NCBI GenBank assembly: GCA_003259005.1
Contig: QLII01000001.1
Span: 186,001-250,000, forward strand
Source of the DNA: Spirosoma telluris
GTDB taxonomy: Bacteria; Bacteroidota; Bacteroidia; Cytophagales; Spirosomataceae
Direction of reading: 5' to 3'
DNA: 64,000 nt
This document shows positions 8,633 through 17,210 of this stretch, one piece after another (positions within the stretch are counted from its first letter, which is position 1; each line of letters begins with the position of its first letter). Made by a program: the position numbers and the translations under genes. The notes beneath the pieces are model-generated. The model was not told the origin of the DNA and ran no database searches. It saw only the letters and a list, made by a program, of their open reading frames with translations.

Positions 8633-10453
8633 TTACTTAACCTCTTTCTTATTCAGCCAGTTATCGCGAAATTTCTGCATCTCGGGCGTGAGCGTAAGTC
8701 CTGCGTTTTCGTACAACTGAACCGATAGGGCTGGGTTTTCAGCCAGAGTAACTGGAGCCGTTTTGGAATCGCCCCGGTGGGTGTAGGCTACCTGAACAAC
8801 ATCGCCGGGTTTGTGCTTACCCAGTGCCGTTTGAAGGTCAATAACCTTCGTAATGGCTTGACCATCAATCGTTGTCATCACATCGTCGATATCGAGTCCG
8901 GCTTTGTAAAGGGGTGTTTCCCGAATCGTGTTTCCCATGAGTGTTAGTCCGCCATTGGCTTCCGAATAACGAACCGTGCCCATCCATGCTTTGCCTTCCT
9001 GCGCTTTTTTAAGGGTAAGTCCTGCCTTGGCCAGTAAAGAGCCATAGTCGATCGTTTCGTGGCCGTAGATAAATTTGCTAAAGAACGACTTAGCAAAATC
9101 GGGCGTCGTCAATGTAGCCAGTACACTTTGTAAGCCGTCGACGGTGTAGGGCTGTTCAGGTTTGCCAAATCGTTTCCAAACGGCTTGCATGTACATATCC
9201 AGCGACTGATTACGCTGACGTAATTCCAGGTCCAGGGCTAAGGCCACGGCGGCTCCGTAGGTATAGTACGAGGTAAACATGTTGGGGTAATTGGTCCGGT
9301 CAATGGATACGCCCGCATCAACAAAAACGGCATGACAACTGGCTTCGATGGGCGAATAATACGTACCGCCGGGTGTCAGGAGTTTCCCCGATGTAATGCC
9401 TGTTAGCGTGTTGGTGTATTCTGAAACGGGGGTAAAGCCTGCCCGAACCAACAGTAATTCACCGTAATACTGCGTGAAGCCTTCGGCAAACCAGAGTTCG
9501 TAACTCATGTTGCTTTTCTCGAAATTGAACGGCTCCAGCGTCTTGGGGCGAATCCGCTCGACATTCCAGCAATGGAAAAACTCATGGGCAAATACCCCAA
9601 GTACATGCTCTGGGCCCGTAAAGGCAATCGGAACCGCAATCATGGTTGAGTTCCGGTGCTCCATCCCATCGCCCCGAACATAGGGGTTCAGGTTGGCCAG
9701 AAATGTATAGCTGCCATAATCGTAGCTCGGAAATTCGCCGTAAACCGCTTTGGCCTGATCGACGATTCGGGCTATTTTCTTCGCAAACCCATCGGCGGTA
9801 GAATCGGCAACGGCGGCTTCGAGAGCTACCCGAAACGTGATGGACTTGCCATCCGTATTGGTCCGCTTCCATTCGTTGATGGCTAACTTGCCAATCTTTG
9901 TTGGCGAATCCATGAAGTATTGCAAGCCGGGAGCGGTGTAGGTGTATTTGTCAGCCGTTGGTACGAGTTGCGTCGCAACCACGCCCATGTTCTCCGTGGG
10001 TAGATTGAATTTTACTTCAATAGGCCGCTGGTCGAAGCCCTTAACCCACATAAAGGTAGCGGGCATATTCAGGTGAATACTTTGTGGGTCAATGCCCATA
10101 TAGGTACCATCGGGATAGTTCCCGAAAAGCGTATAGCTGATTTTGATGGTACCGGTATGGGTAGGGACTGTGTACACATCGCCCTCCGTTCGGACAATAG
10201 TTAATGGCTTATTCTGTTCATCAACGGCCCGAACATTATAAACATTCTTCCCAAATTCATGTGTAGCATACCGACCCGGCGAAGACCGGCTCATGCGGAA
10301 TGTGGCCGTTTGTTTAGGCAGTTGAGAAACCGTCAGGCTAATCTGAGCTTCGTGGTGAATAGCGTTCGGAAAGGATACGTCGTATCGAATGGGCTGAGCG
10401 TTGCCCAAATGGATAACGAATAAAGTCAGGAAAAGGAGAATGGGGATTTTCAT
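8633..10453 (-). CDS. M61 family (glycyl aminopeptidase-type) metallopeptidase with PDZ domain
   Basis: A 606-residue secreted zinc peptidase. Signal peptide 1-19 (cleaved near GNAQP), an N-terminal beta domain (~20-190), then the M61 catalytic region with HEFFHCWNVERIRP (~290-303) carrying both zinc His and the catalytic Glu, and the third ligand in ELWFAEGFTQYYGEL. A C-terminal PDZ domain (~500-590) contains GLDIDDVMTTIDGQAI. Length matches the usual ~600 residues of the family. It lies 18 nt downstream of the esterase gene on the same strand, so the two are probably co-transcribed. The PDZ domain suggests binding of protein C-termini; the substrate is unknown. Confidence 0.92.
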   Translation of the reverse strand: MKIPILLFLTLFVIHLGNAQPIRYDVSFPNAIHHEAQISLTVSQLPKQTATFRMSRSSPGRYATHEFGKNVYNVRAVDEQNKPLTIVRTEGDVYTVPTHTGTIKISYTLFGNYPDGTYMGIDPQSIHLNMPATFMWVKGFDQRPIEVKFNLPTENMGVVATQLVPTADKYTYTAPGLQYFMDSPTKIGKLAINEWKRTNTDGKSITFRVALEAAVADSTADGFAKKIARIVDQAKAVYGEFPSYDYGSYTFLANLNPYVRGDGMEHRNSTMIAVPIAFTGPEHVLGVFAHEFFHCWNVERIRPKTLEPFNFEKSNMSYELWFAEGFTQYYGELLLVRAGFTPVSEYTNTLTGITSGKLLTPGGTYYSPIEASCHAVFVDAGVSIDRTNYPNMFTSYYTYGAAVALALDLELRQRNQSLDMYMQAVWKRFGKPEQPYTVDGLQSVLATLTTPDFAKSFFSKFIYGHETIDYGSLLAKAGLTLKKAQEGKAWMGTVRYSEANGGLTLMGNTIRETPLYKAGLDIDDVMTTIDGQAITKVIDLQTALGKHKPGDVVQVAYTHRGDSKTAPVTLAENPALSVQLYENAGLTLTPEMQKFRDNWLNKKEVK

Positions 10454-10471
10454 ATTGACAAATGTTGACTG

Positions 10472-11305
10472 TTACTTTTTAAACTGTTCGAATGCTTTGT
10501 ATACAGCCAGGTGAAAAATGGTTGCGTGGTTTTCGTCGGCAAAGTAGTGGAAATTGGTTTTCACAGACGGAGCCTTTTTCAAAACGTCTACCAATCGGTT
10601 GGCATCAGTCTCCATTATTTTTCCTTCTTTTCCAACGGCGACAAATACAGTTGTTTTTTGCTGAAACCCGGGCTGTGAACATGCAGGCTGACGTGTTAGT
10701 AACGATTCATTATCCCACCACAAACTAGGGCTTACAATGATGTACTGGTTGAATAAAGTAGGCTTTTTGAAAAGAATCTCGGTTGCCAGCAATCCGCCCA
10801 GCGATTGGCCAATGATGGTTTTTGTGGGATTCGAACTATACTTTTTCTGGATGTACGGCTGAAGTTCCTTTTCAATAAAAGCAATAAATCGCTGCGAGTG
10901 TCCAGTTGTCGGATAGTCTTTTTTGTCTTTTTCGATGGTTGTCGGATACGTAAAGTCCCGCCTTCGGTCAACATTGGCGATACCGACCACAATTGACTTT
11001 GGTAGTAAATTGACCCAGGGGAAAATGGCAAACTGAACCAGACCGGCGACATGAATGAAGTCTTCATCCGCCGAGCCATCCAGTAAGTAGATGACTGGGT
11101 AGTTAGCCAGCGAGTCTTTAGAATAGCCCTCAGGTAAATAGATGTTTAAGGTTCTGGTTTCTCCTAGCTCTTTGGAGGCAATGGCGTCAATAAGGCCGAG
11201 TACAAATGGCTTTGTCGTTGTAGTGCTTTGCCCAAATGAAGGGTTTGGAAGTCCGATAAAAAGCAAAAAAACAATATTGAAAATGAATCGTTTTGCGTCA
11301 AGCAT
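10472..11305 (-). CDS. Alpha/beta hydrolase, Fes/IroE-like putative esterase
   Basis: A 277-residue secreted alpha/beta hydrolase of the putative-esterase (PF00756) family. It has a signal peptide (~1-25, ending NPSFGQ), the oxyanion region VIYLLDGSADEDF, the nucleophile elbow GQSLGGLLA (~Ser 167), and a late His in ADENHATIFH. Family members cleave enterobactin-type esters or acyl esters; here there is no siderophore context, so the substrate is open. It is the first gene of a two-gene operon with the M61 peptidase. An inverted repeat (11340-11433) separates it from the M28 peptidase upstream on the same strand. Confidence 0.85.
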   Translation of the reverse strand: MLDAKRFIFNIVFLLFIGLPNPSFGQSTTTTKPFVLGLIDAIASKELGETRTLNIYLPEGYSKDSLANYPVIYLLDGSADEDFIHVAGLVQFAIFPWVNLLPKSIVVGIANVDRRRDFTYPTTIEKDKKDYPTTGHSQRFIAFIEKELQPYIQKKYSSNPTKTIIGQSLGGLLATEILFKKPTLFNQYIIVSPSLWWDNESLLTRQPACSQPGFQQKTTVFVAVGKEGKIMETDANRLVDVLKKAPSVKTNFHYFADENHATIFHLAVYKAFEQFKK

Positions 11306-11339
11306 GTAAGTTATTGCTGAAGATTTAATGCGCTGTGAG

Positions 11340-11433
11340 CTAGTTTTTTGTCATTCCGACCTCAGGAGGAATCTCAAGCTTCTGATGTAGGAAAATCGAG
11401 ATTCCTCCTGAGGTCGGAATGACAAAAAACTAG
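11340..11433. repeat. Long perfect inverted repeat, CCGAC family
   Basis: Arms of 36 bp (11340-11375 and 11398-11433) are perfect complements around a 22-nt loop that starts AAGCTT. The core is GTCATTCCGACCTCAGGAGG. A relative with the same layout and an AAGCTT-starting loop lies at 53552-53640, so it is a dispersed family. No target-site duplications or open frame were seen. Confidence 0.9.
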
Positions 11434-11481
11434 CCAATCGACGAAATAGAAAACTTAGATTAGAGGCACTTAAAATGCTCC

Positions 11482-13042
11482 CTACCGGGCTACCTGCGCA
11501 GACACAGGCTTCCGGGGGATTTTCTGATCCCGCATGGCTGCATTATACACAAAGCTGGCGACAATCGTAGCGGCCTGTTTCAGATCATCGGGTTGCAGGT
11601 GATCGTAGGTGTCCATATTCGTATGGTGCGTACGGGTGTTGTATTCAATCCGATCCTGAATAAATTGGAAACCCGGTAGACCTACCCGGTCGAAGGATTG
11701 ATGATCCGTTCCGCCCGTATTGGCTGGCGTTATGGTGGTGGCACCCAGATCGTTGAAGGGTTTCAGCCATTGCGAAAAAATAGGGCCAGCAGCCAGATTT
11801 CCCTGCAAATAAATGCCCCGAATTTTGCCCGTGCCATTGTCGACATTGAAATAGGCTGCGATGTTCTCGCCCTCTTTGGTTAGTTTGTTGGTAGCCTTAT
11901 CGACTAAGTGGTTGGCCACGTAATTTTTAGAGCCGTGCAACCCCTGCTCCTCACCACTCCACAGAGCGATTCGAATCGTACGTTTGGGTTTGGCTCCAAT
12001 GGTATTCAGAATACGCATAGCTTCCATCATCACCGAACTGCCAGCCGCATTATCGGTGGCACCCGTGGCCGCATGCCAGGAGTCGAGGTGAGCGCCTAGC
12101 ATGACCACTTCGTCTTTCAACTGAGGATCAGTGCCGGGAATTTCGGCCAGCACGTTATAGCCTTTGGTGTCGTCCTTGTAAAATTTGGTTTTCACATCCA
12201 GTTCCAGTTTTACGGGGATACCCGCTTTCATGAGTCGGCAGAGTGTCATATAGTCCTCAACGGCTATCGACAGATCGGCCAGATCATCGGGTGTCGCACC
12301 AAGGGCAGCATTGGCGTAGTCGCCACTCACAAACAGGGTTCCATCTTTACTGTTCTGGGTGGTATTGAGCATCCCAATGGCGCCTTCCTGTTTCGCCAGT
12401 TTCCGCATTTTCTGGTTAAAGGCGTTCTGGGTGCGCATGGCCATAATCCGACTGCGGAAGGTCTTATCATTGCCTGCCCGTTGAGCAGGTGGCGCTTCAT
12501 TGGCCATCTTCAGCAGGTCTTCGTCGGTAAAACGATCGGCATCGGCTTTGAACGAAGGCATGCCTTTAAACGATTGATCCAGCAAAATGACCTTGTTTTT
12601 GAGCTTACTCCGGTAGCTTTCCAAAGCCGTCGTGTCGTTCGAACTAATGTAGAGAATATCGGCGGCCTGCAACTTGTTCGTGCTGCCACTCCAGGCTCTG
12701 GGTACGGCAATGATCGTTTTGTAGTAGGGGGCGGTCATCGCCAGATAAGCATGCTCGACGCCCCAACCCTGGCCCCATTCACCCCAGGCTTCCAGACGGG
12801 AATTTGTTAAACCCCAGCTAGTTAGCTTTGTTTTGGCCCAGTTAGCGGCTTTGATGAAGCCGGGCCCTGTAGCCGGGGACCATTAACATCCGTCAGGTAG
12901 AAGGCTGTTTCCATAACCTGCGAATGTTGAAGGCCTTCCTGCCGGATTTTCTGGATCGTGGCCATGTCCAGCTTCTCATCCTGCCATAACTGAGTAGGGC
13001 GTTCCCCAGAAATAGACTGGTTAAGAGTAGTTTGTGTTGCAT
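11482..13042 (-). CDS. M28 family zinc peptidase (two frameshifts)
   Basis: Secreted metal-dependent aminopeptidase or carboxypeptidase of family M28. The true start is the ATG at 13042, giving signal peptide MQHKLLLTSLFLGNALLSYG before QDEKLDM. One base must be restored at 12984-12985 and one at 12862-12867 to join it with VMETAFYLTDVNGPRL and with the rest; the repaired protein has 520 residues. The catalytic domain shows metal ligands in LGAHLDSWHAATGATDNAAG, SGEEQGLHGS and YFNVDNGTG, and a late His in GGTDHQSF. A PA-like insert is likely between ~130 and 260. It is divergent from the NUDIX gene. Confidence 0.88.
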
Positions 13043-13292
13043 GAAGTATGATTGTTAGGGTAGAGCCCGAAGTTAACCGATTTGCGGAAAGCAGTCGATT
13101 CATCCCTCCTGTTTTTTGTGTTAATCCCTATAAAATCATCCTTGAATCCTATTTAAGGCTAGTCAATCGATTGATAGACAGCTTTATGGAAAAGGGAAAA
13201 GACACGGACAATCGCAGGGTATGGTTGAAAGGTGATAACTTAGCGGCTTGTTAAGTAGAAAACGTTAGCCTGAATTGACCGTTTTTGCACGC

Positions 13293-13841
13293 ATGAACAC
13301 AACTGAAAATCCCTGGCAGACGCTGAATTCGTCGGTCAAATATGAAAATCCCTGGTTATCCATTCGGCACGAAGATGTGGTAACGCCCGCAGGCACGGCC
13401 GGTATCTATGGCGTCGTTAGTTTCAAGAATAAAGCCGTGGGCGTGATACCAATTGACGCCGAGGGAAATACATACCTCGTTGGGCAGTATCGTTATCCAC
13501 TGAATGAATATTCCTGGGAAATCCCCGAAGGCGGATCACCCATCGGCACTGATCCGCTTGATTCCGCCAAGCGGGAGCTGAAAGAAGAAACGGGCCTGGA
13601 AGCGCAAATATGGACCAAAATTGCCCGGATTCATACCTCCAACTCGGCCACCGACGAAGAAGGGTTTCTGTACATTGCTGAAGAATTAACGGAAGGTGAA
13701 CACGCCCCGGAAGAAACCGAAGACCTGCGTGTCTGGAAACTCCCTCTAGCCGAAGCGGTAGAGATGGTGATGACCAGCAAAATTACCGATTCCCTCAGCG
13801 TTAGCGGGCTGATGATCGTGGCCCGGTTGCGGGGAATTTAA
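13293..13841 (+). CDS. NUDIX hydrolase, ADP-ribose pyrophosphatase-like
   Basis: A 182-residue NUDIX enzyme that would split nucleoside diphosphates linked to another group, most like ADP-sugar pyrophosphatases. The Nudix box is in IPEGGSPIGTDPLDSAKREL followed by KEETGLEA; the REL-KEE-TG core is intact, while the first Glu of the box is Thr. The ATG at 13293 was preferred over the upstream TTG because MNTTENPWQTLNSSVKYENP is the usual family start. An inverted repeat starts 4 nt after the stop. Confidence 0.9.
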   Translation: MNTTENPWQTLNSSVKYENPWLSIRHEDVVTPAGTAGIYGVVSFKNKAVGVIPIDAEGNTYLVGQYRYPLNEYSWEIPEGGSPIGTDPLDSAKRELKEETGLEAQIWTKIARIHTSNSATDEEGFLYIAEELTEGEHAPEETEDLRVWKLPLAEAVEMVMTSKITDSLSVSGLMIVARLRGI

Positions 13842-13845
13842 ACTT

Positions 13846-13929
13846 AGTTTGTAGTTTGTGGTTTGTAGTTTGATGTCAGTTGATACGTCAAACATCAAGC
13901 GTCAAACTACGAACCACAAACCATAAACT
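13846..13929. repeat. Inverted repeat, GTTTGTAGTTTG-word family
   Basis: Arms 13846-13873 and 13902-13929 pair over 28 bp with 3 mismatches. Each arm is made of near-repeats of the word AGTTTGT. It lies between the NUDIX stop and the LysE reading frame and overlaps the longest possible LysE N-terminus. Confidence 0.85.
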
Positions 13930-13933
13930 GATT

Positions 13934-14572
13934 TTGTTCTTACCTATTCTTCTTGGTTTTTTATTAGGCGTTGCCCTCTGCCTGACGTTCGGAACGGTGT
14001 TTTTTGCGCTGATTCAGAATAGCGTCGATAATGGTTTTCGATCGGGGATGAAAATTGTTTTTGGCGTTATCGTCGGCGATATTTTGTTCGTGACAGCGGC
14101 TCTGCTGGGTACCGCTTTCATTCCGAAGGTGCAGGGGTTTGAGAACGTAATGGCTGCGATTGGCGTGCTATTTCTTGTCGCCATGGGTCTGGTCAATATT
14201 CTAAAAGGCACCCCACGACTGGCATACCCAAAGACGCGACTCGGCAATTTCGTTTATTACTTCACCACCGGCTTTTTCCTGAATGCCCTGAATCCCGTCA
14301 ATTTTGTGGCCTGGGTAGCTATTGTGGCCTATATTCGTTCGCACCTCCATTACACGGATGCCCAGCAATATGGATTCATGATTGCCGCCCTAGTGGGCGT
14401 ATTTGCCACCGAAAGTGCGCTGGCGTACTATGCTAACCGACTTAAGCGGCTCTTTACACCCCGCGTCGTCAAGATTTTCAACCGCACAACGGGTGTCGTT
14501 TTTCTTATTGGAGCCGCCAATATTGCCTATTCCCGCTTACTGGAACCACTGTCGAAAGCGCTGAATTGGTAA
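13934..14572 (+). CDS. LysE family translocator
   Basis: Inner-membrane exporter of the LysE/RhtB superfamily, about 212 residues with six predicted helices. It starts FLPILLGFLLGVALCLTFGTV; the loop GFRSGMKIVFGVIVGD and the segment NPVNFVAWV are typical of the family. The substrate is probably an amino acid or small polar metabolite. The start is unclear: no ATG precedes the first helix. The frame is open back to a TTG at 13880, but that part is repeat sequence (13846-13929), so a TTG at 13934 is the more likely start. Confidence 0.78.
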   Translation: MFLPILLGFLLGVALCLTFGTVFFALIQNSVDNGFRSGMKIVFGVIVGDILFVTAALLGTAFIPKVQGFENVMAAIGVLFLVAMGLVNILKGTPRLAYPKTRLGNFVYYFTTGFFLNALNPVNFVAWVAIVAYIRSHLHYTDAQQYGFMIAALVGVFATESALAYYANRLKRLFTPRVVKIFNRTTGVVFLIGAANIAYSRLLEPLSKALNW

Positions 14573-14578
14573 GGAGAG

Positions 14579-14653
14579 ATGTATGATATAGGATGTATGA
14601 TGTAGCTTACACGAAAGCAATACATCATACATCCTATATCCTATATCATACAT
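14579..14653. repeat. Inverted repeat, GTATGATATAGG-word family
   Basis: Left arm 14579-14604 (26 bp) and right arm 14621-14653 (33 bp) are complementary throughout, except that the right arm holds one extra copy of a 7-base word (ATATAGG). It lies between convergent LysE and GH3 genes; the GH3 stop codon (14646-14648) is inside the right arm. Confidence 0.88.
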
Positions 14654-16190
14654 TTTTCAAAAAGCTTTCCCACTCCTTAATCATCCCCTTTTTCAATACT
14701 CTGGGGAATTTGTTCTGGCCACCCATTTTACCTTTCGATTCCATCCAGGCGTAAAATGTTTTGTTTGGTAATACCGTCACGGTAATGTCTTTCAGCGCGT
14801 GCCGACGTTCAACGGCGTAATCGTCATTTAGCTCTTTCAGTTTGGCATCGATTCGATTGCGGAGATCCGTCGCATCTACTTTATCGTCGGTGCCGATATA
14901 CCAGTGGTGGGCAAATAAGGTATCGTGGGTCACGCCAGCGACGGTGAACTCCCGAATCGAGATGCCCAATTCCTCAGAAACCATCTCAATCGCTTTGTTC
15001 ATGTTGTCGACCGAAAGGTGTTCACCACAAAGGCTCAAAAAGTGCTTGGTTCGGCCTGTAATGACGATTTCAGCCCGCTTTTTATTGACGAACCTGATGG
15101 TATCGCCAATTAGGTAACGCCAGGCACCAGAGCAGGTCGATAGCAGAAGTGCATATTCTTTGCCTTCTTCTACTTCGTTGATCATCAGCGTTTGAGGCTT
15201 GTCTACCAGCTCGCCATCAGGTGAGAAGTTTTGCTCATTGAACGGGATAAATTCAAAAAATAACCCGTTGTTCAGCACCAGTTGCATGCCTTCGGCATCA
15301 GGATGGGTCTGATACGCAATGAATCCTTCGGAAGCTAAGTACGTCTCGATGTAGGTGATCGGGTGGGCGAGGAGCTTCTCAAATCCCGCCCGATAAGGCT
15401 CAAACGAAACGCCCCCGTGACAGAATACCATCAGGTTTGGCCAGATATCGTGAATGGTTTTGACCTTGTAGCGGGCAATAATTTTCTCCATCAACAATTG
15501 AATCCAGGCCGGCACCCCCACGACATAGCCAATATCCCAGCCCGCGGCTTGTTCGGTAATTTCGTCCAGCTTGTGTGCCCAGTCTTTTTCCTGAGCGATA
15601 TCACGTCCTGGTTTATAGAAGCGTTCGAACCAAAGGGGAATTTTACTGGCCGTAATGCCGCTGAGGTCCCCTTCATAGTGGCCTTCCCGAGCGTTCAGAT
15701 CAGTACTGCCACCGAGCATTAAGCAGCCTTTTTCGTAGAGTGTTGAGGGTAGATTCTGGTATTTCCCAAGGGTGAGAATTTGCCGGATGCTGGTTCGTTG
15801 AATAGCCTTCGACATCGACTTCGTGACGGGAATATATTTCGTAGCGGCCTCTGACGTCCCCGAACTCAGTGCGAAGTATTTCACTTTACCCGGCCAGGCT
15901 ACGTTTCGTTCGCCAGCCAGGGTTTGTTTCCACCAGCCATCAAACATTTTGTTGTAGTCGTGGATGGGAACTTGCTGCTTATATTTTTGGTAGAACTCAC
16001 CTTCATTCCCAAACTCTACTGATCGAAGCAGCTCATCGAAATGATAAGTAGTACCAAACTTAGTAAACTGCGCTTTTCGGATGAGCTTACGGAATACTTT
16101 TCGCTGCTGGCGTAGTGGATTAAACTGCCGCAGCCGAACGACATTCGATAACCGAATGCCGTTTTTAAGCATACTACCTAATAGAGCCAT
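14646..16190 (-). CDS. GH3 auxin-responsive promoter family protein
   Basis: A 514-residue protein of the GH3 family, which in plants are acyl-adenylate amido synthetases; bacterial members are common in Bacteroidetes and mostly unassigned. Visible motifs are the ATP-binding ALSSGTSEAATKYIPVT (~85-101), the region GGSTDLN, AEGFIAYQTHPDAE, and LLLSTCSGAWRYLIGDTIRF with the adenylate-contacting Gly-Asp-Thr, then VITGRTKHFLSLCGEHLS. Length matches bacterial GH3 proteins. The ATG at 16190 was chosen over an upstream frame extension, which is repeat sequence. It lies 95 bp downstream of the surE start on the same strand, separated by a repeat. Confidence 0.9.
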   Translation of the reverse strand: MALLGSMLKNGIRLSNVVRLRQFNPLRQQRKVFRKLIRKAQFTKFGTTYHFDELLRSVEFGNEGEFYQKYKQQVPIHDYNKMFDGWWKQTLAGERNVAWPGKVKYFALSSGTSEAATKYIPVTKSMSKAIQRTSIRQILTLGKYQNLPSTLYEKGCLMLGGSTDLNAREGHYEGDLSGITASKIPLWFERFYKPGRDIAQEKDWAHKLDEITEQAAGWDIGYVVGVPAWIQLLMEKIIARYKVKTIHDIWPNLMVFCHGGVSFEPYRAGFEKLLAHPITYIETYLASEGFIAYQTHPDAEGMQLVLNNGLFFEFIPFNEQNFSPDGELVDKPQTLMINEVEEGKEYALLLSTCSGAWRYLIGDTIRFVNKKRAEIVITGRTKHFLSLCGEHLSVDNMNKAIEMVSEELGISIREFTVAGVTHDTLFAHHWYIGTDDKVDATDLRNRIDAKLKELNDDYAVERRHALKDITVTVLPNKTFYAWMESKGKMGGQNKFPRVLKKGMIKEWESFLKNV

Positions 16191-16206
16191 GTTTGTTGAT
16201 AATGTA

Positions 16207-16282
16207 TAATGGATAATGAACAATGAATAATAAATGTGGCCTTTTGAGGCATTCTACATTATCCATTGTTCATTATCCATTA
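16207..16282. repeat. Inverted repeat, AATGGATAATG-word family
   Basis: Arms 16207-16236 and 16250-16282. The outer 19 bp pair perfectly (TAATGGATAATGAACAATG) and the inner part is looser. It fills the gap between the surE stop and the GH3 start. Relatives lie at 28510-28615 and 60147-60222. Confidence 0.85.
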
Positions 16283-16285
16283 CTG

Positions 16286-17062
16286 TTACAGTTTCCAGTT
16301 CTTCAACGTATCCAGCATGCTGTAGGATGTCAGATCGTACTGACAGGGTACTACAGATGTGTAGTTATTGGCCAGTGCATATTCGTCGGTGTCTTCGGCG
16401 TGGGTGTCGAAGTTGACAAAATCGCCTGCCAGCCAAAAATACCGACGACCGTGCGGGTCGCGTCGTTCGTCGAACACTTCCTGCCATTTGGCATTTGCCT
16501 GCCGACAAATTCGAATTCCTTTCAGCGGTTCAGCCGACCGTGCCGGGAAATTCACGTTCAGGGCGGTTCCGCGCTCGATGCCCTGTTCCAGCACGTTACG
16601 GACAATACTCAGAATGTGCTCGTAGGCATGGGAAAAATCGGGCTGGCGTGTAAAATCACCCAGCGAAAAACCAATGGCCGGAATTCCCTCAATAGCTGCT
16701 TCGATGGCCGCCGACATGGTGCCTGAGTACAATATGCTAATGGATGAATTGCTGCCGTGATTGATGCCACTAACGACCAAATCAGGAGCGCGATCTTTCA
16801 GGACATGATGTTTGGCCAATTTGACGCAGTCGGCGGGTGTGCCAGAGCATTCATAAGCAGGCACATCACCATATATATCGGAGGGGTAAAGCCGAATCGG
16901 GTTTGCAATCGTAATGGCATGACCCATACCCGATTGAGGGCTGTTCGGGGCCACCACGACCACCGATCCTATTTGTTTCATTAATTCAACAAGCGTGCGA
17001 ATGCCGTGGGCGGTAATTCCGTCGTCGTTCGTAACTAAAATCAGGGGCTTGTGGTCAGGCAT
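16286..17062 (-). CDS. surE: 5'/3'-nucleotidase SurE
   Basis: A 258-residue SurE phosphatase that dephosphorylates nucleoside 5'- and 3'-monophosphates, metal dependent. The metal site is in LILVTNDDGITAHGI (Asp-Asp), PNSPQSGMGHAIT and VVSGINHGSNSS (Asn). The ATG at 17062 gives the family start MPDHKPLILVTNDDG; upstream codons are not conserved, and a -7 element lies at 17087-17094. Normal length. Confidence 0.95.
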   Translation of the reverse strand: MPDHKPLILVTNDDGITAHGIRTLVELMKQIGSVVVVAPNSPQSGMGHAITIANPIRLYPSDIYGDVPAYECSGTPADCVKLAKHHVLKDRAPDLVVSGINHGSNSSISILYSGTMSAAIEAAIEGIPAIGFSLGDFTRQPDFSHAYEHILSIVRNVLEQGIERGTALNVNFPARSAEPLKGIRICRQANAKWQEVFDERRDPHGRRYFWLAGDFVNFDTHAEDTDEYALANNYTSVVPCQYDLTSYSMLDTLKNWKL

Positions 17063-17086
17063 TGTATCGATTAAAACTTGAAGTTG

Positions 17087-17094
17087 CAAAACTA
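17087..17094 (-). promoter_or_regulatory. Bacteroidetes -7 promoter element for surE
   Basis: Minus strand TAGTTTTG (TAnnTTTG), 24 nt before the surE ATG at 17062. It supports that start. Confidence 0.42.
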
Positions 17095-17130
17095 CACAAA
17101 TGCGCTTGAAGGTATCACCCTCATGATAGG

Positions 17131-17207
17131 TTAAACACAGAGCCACGGAGAACACAGAGATTATTAATTTTGACTTAATCTGTGTTCTCCGTGGCTCTGT
17201 GTTTAAA
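17131..17207. repeat. Perfect inverted repeat, CACAGAG-word family
   Basis: 28-bp perfect arms (17131-17158, 17180-17207) with a 21-nt loop. Each arm is a chain of words such as CACAGAG, CACGGAG and ACACAGA. It sits between the AraC stop (4 nt away) and the surE promoter. Relatives lie at 34872-34951, 41474-41538 and 45650-45730. Confidence 0.92.
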
Positions 17208-17210
17208 CTG

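Noticed and set aside
11340..11433. Insertion sequence terminal repeats
   Set aside because: The loop is only 22 nt and no transposase gene lies in the window; a non-autonomous element cannot be excluded.
13048..13254. Possible small gene on the plus strand (68 codons)
   Set aside because: It overlaps the start region of the M28 gene, has no family resemblance and a composition like non-coding DNA.
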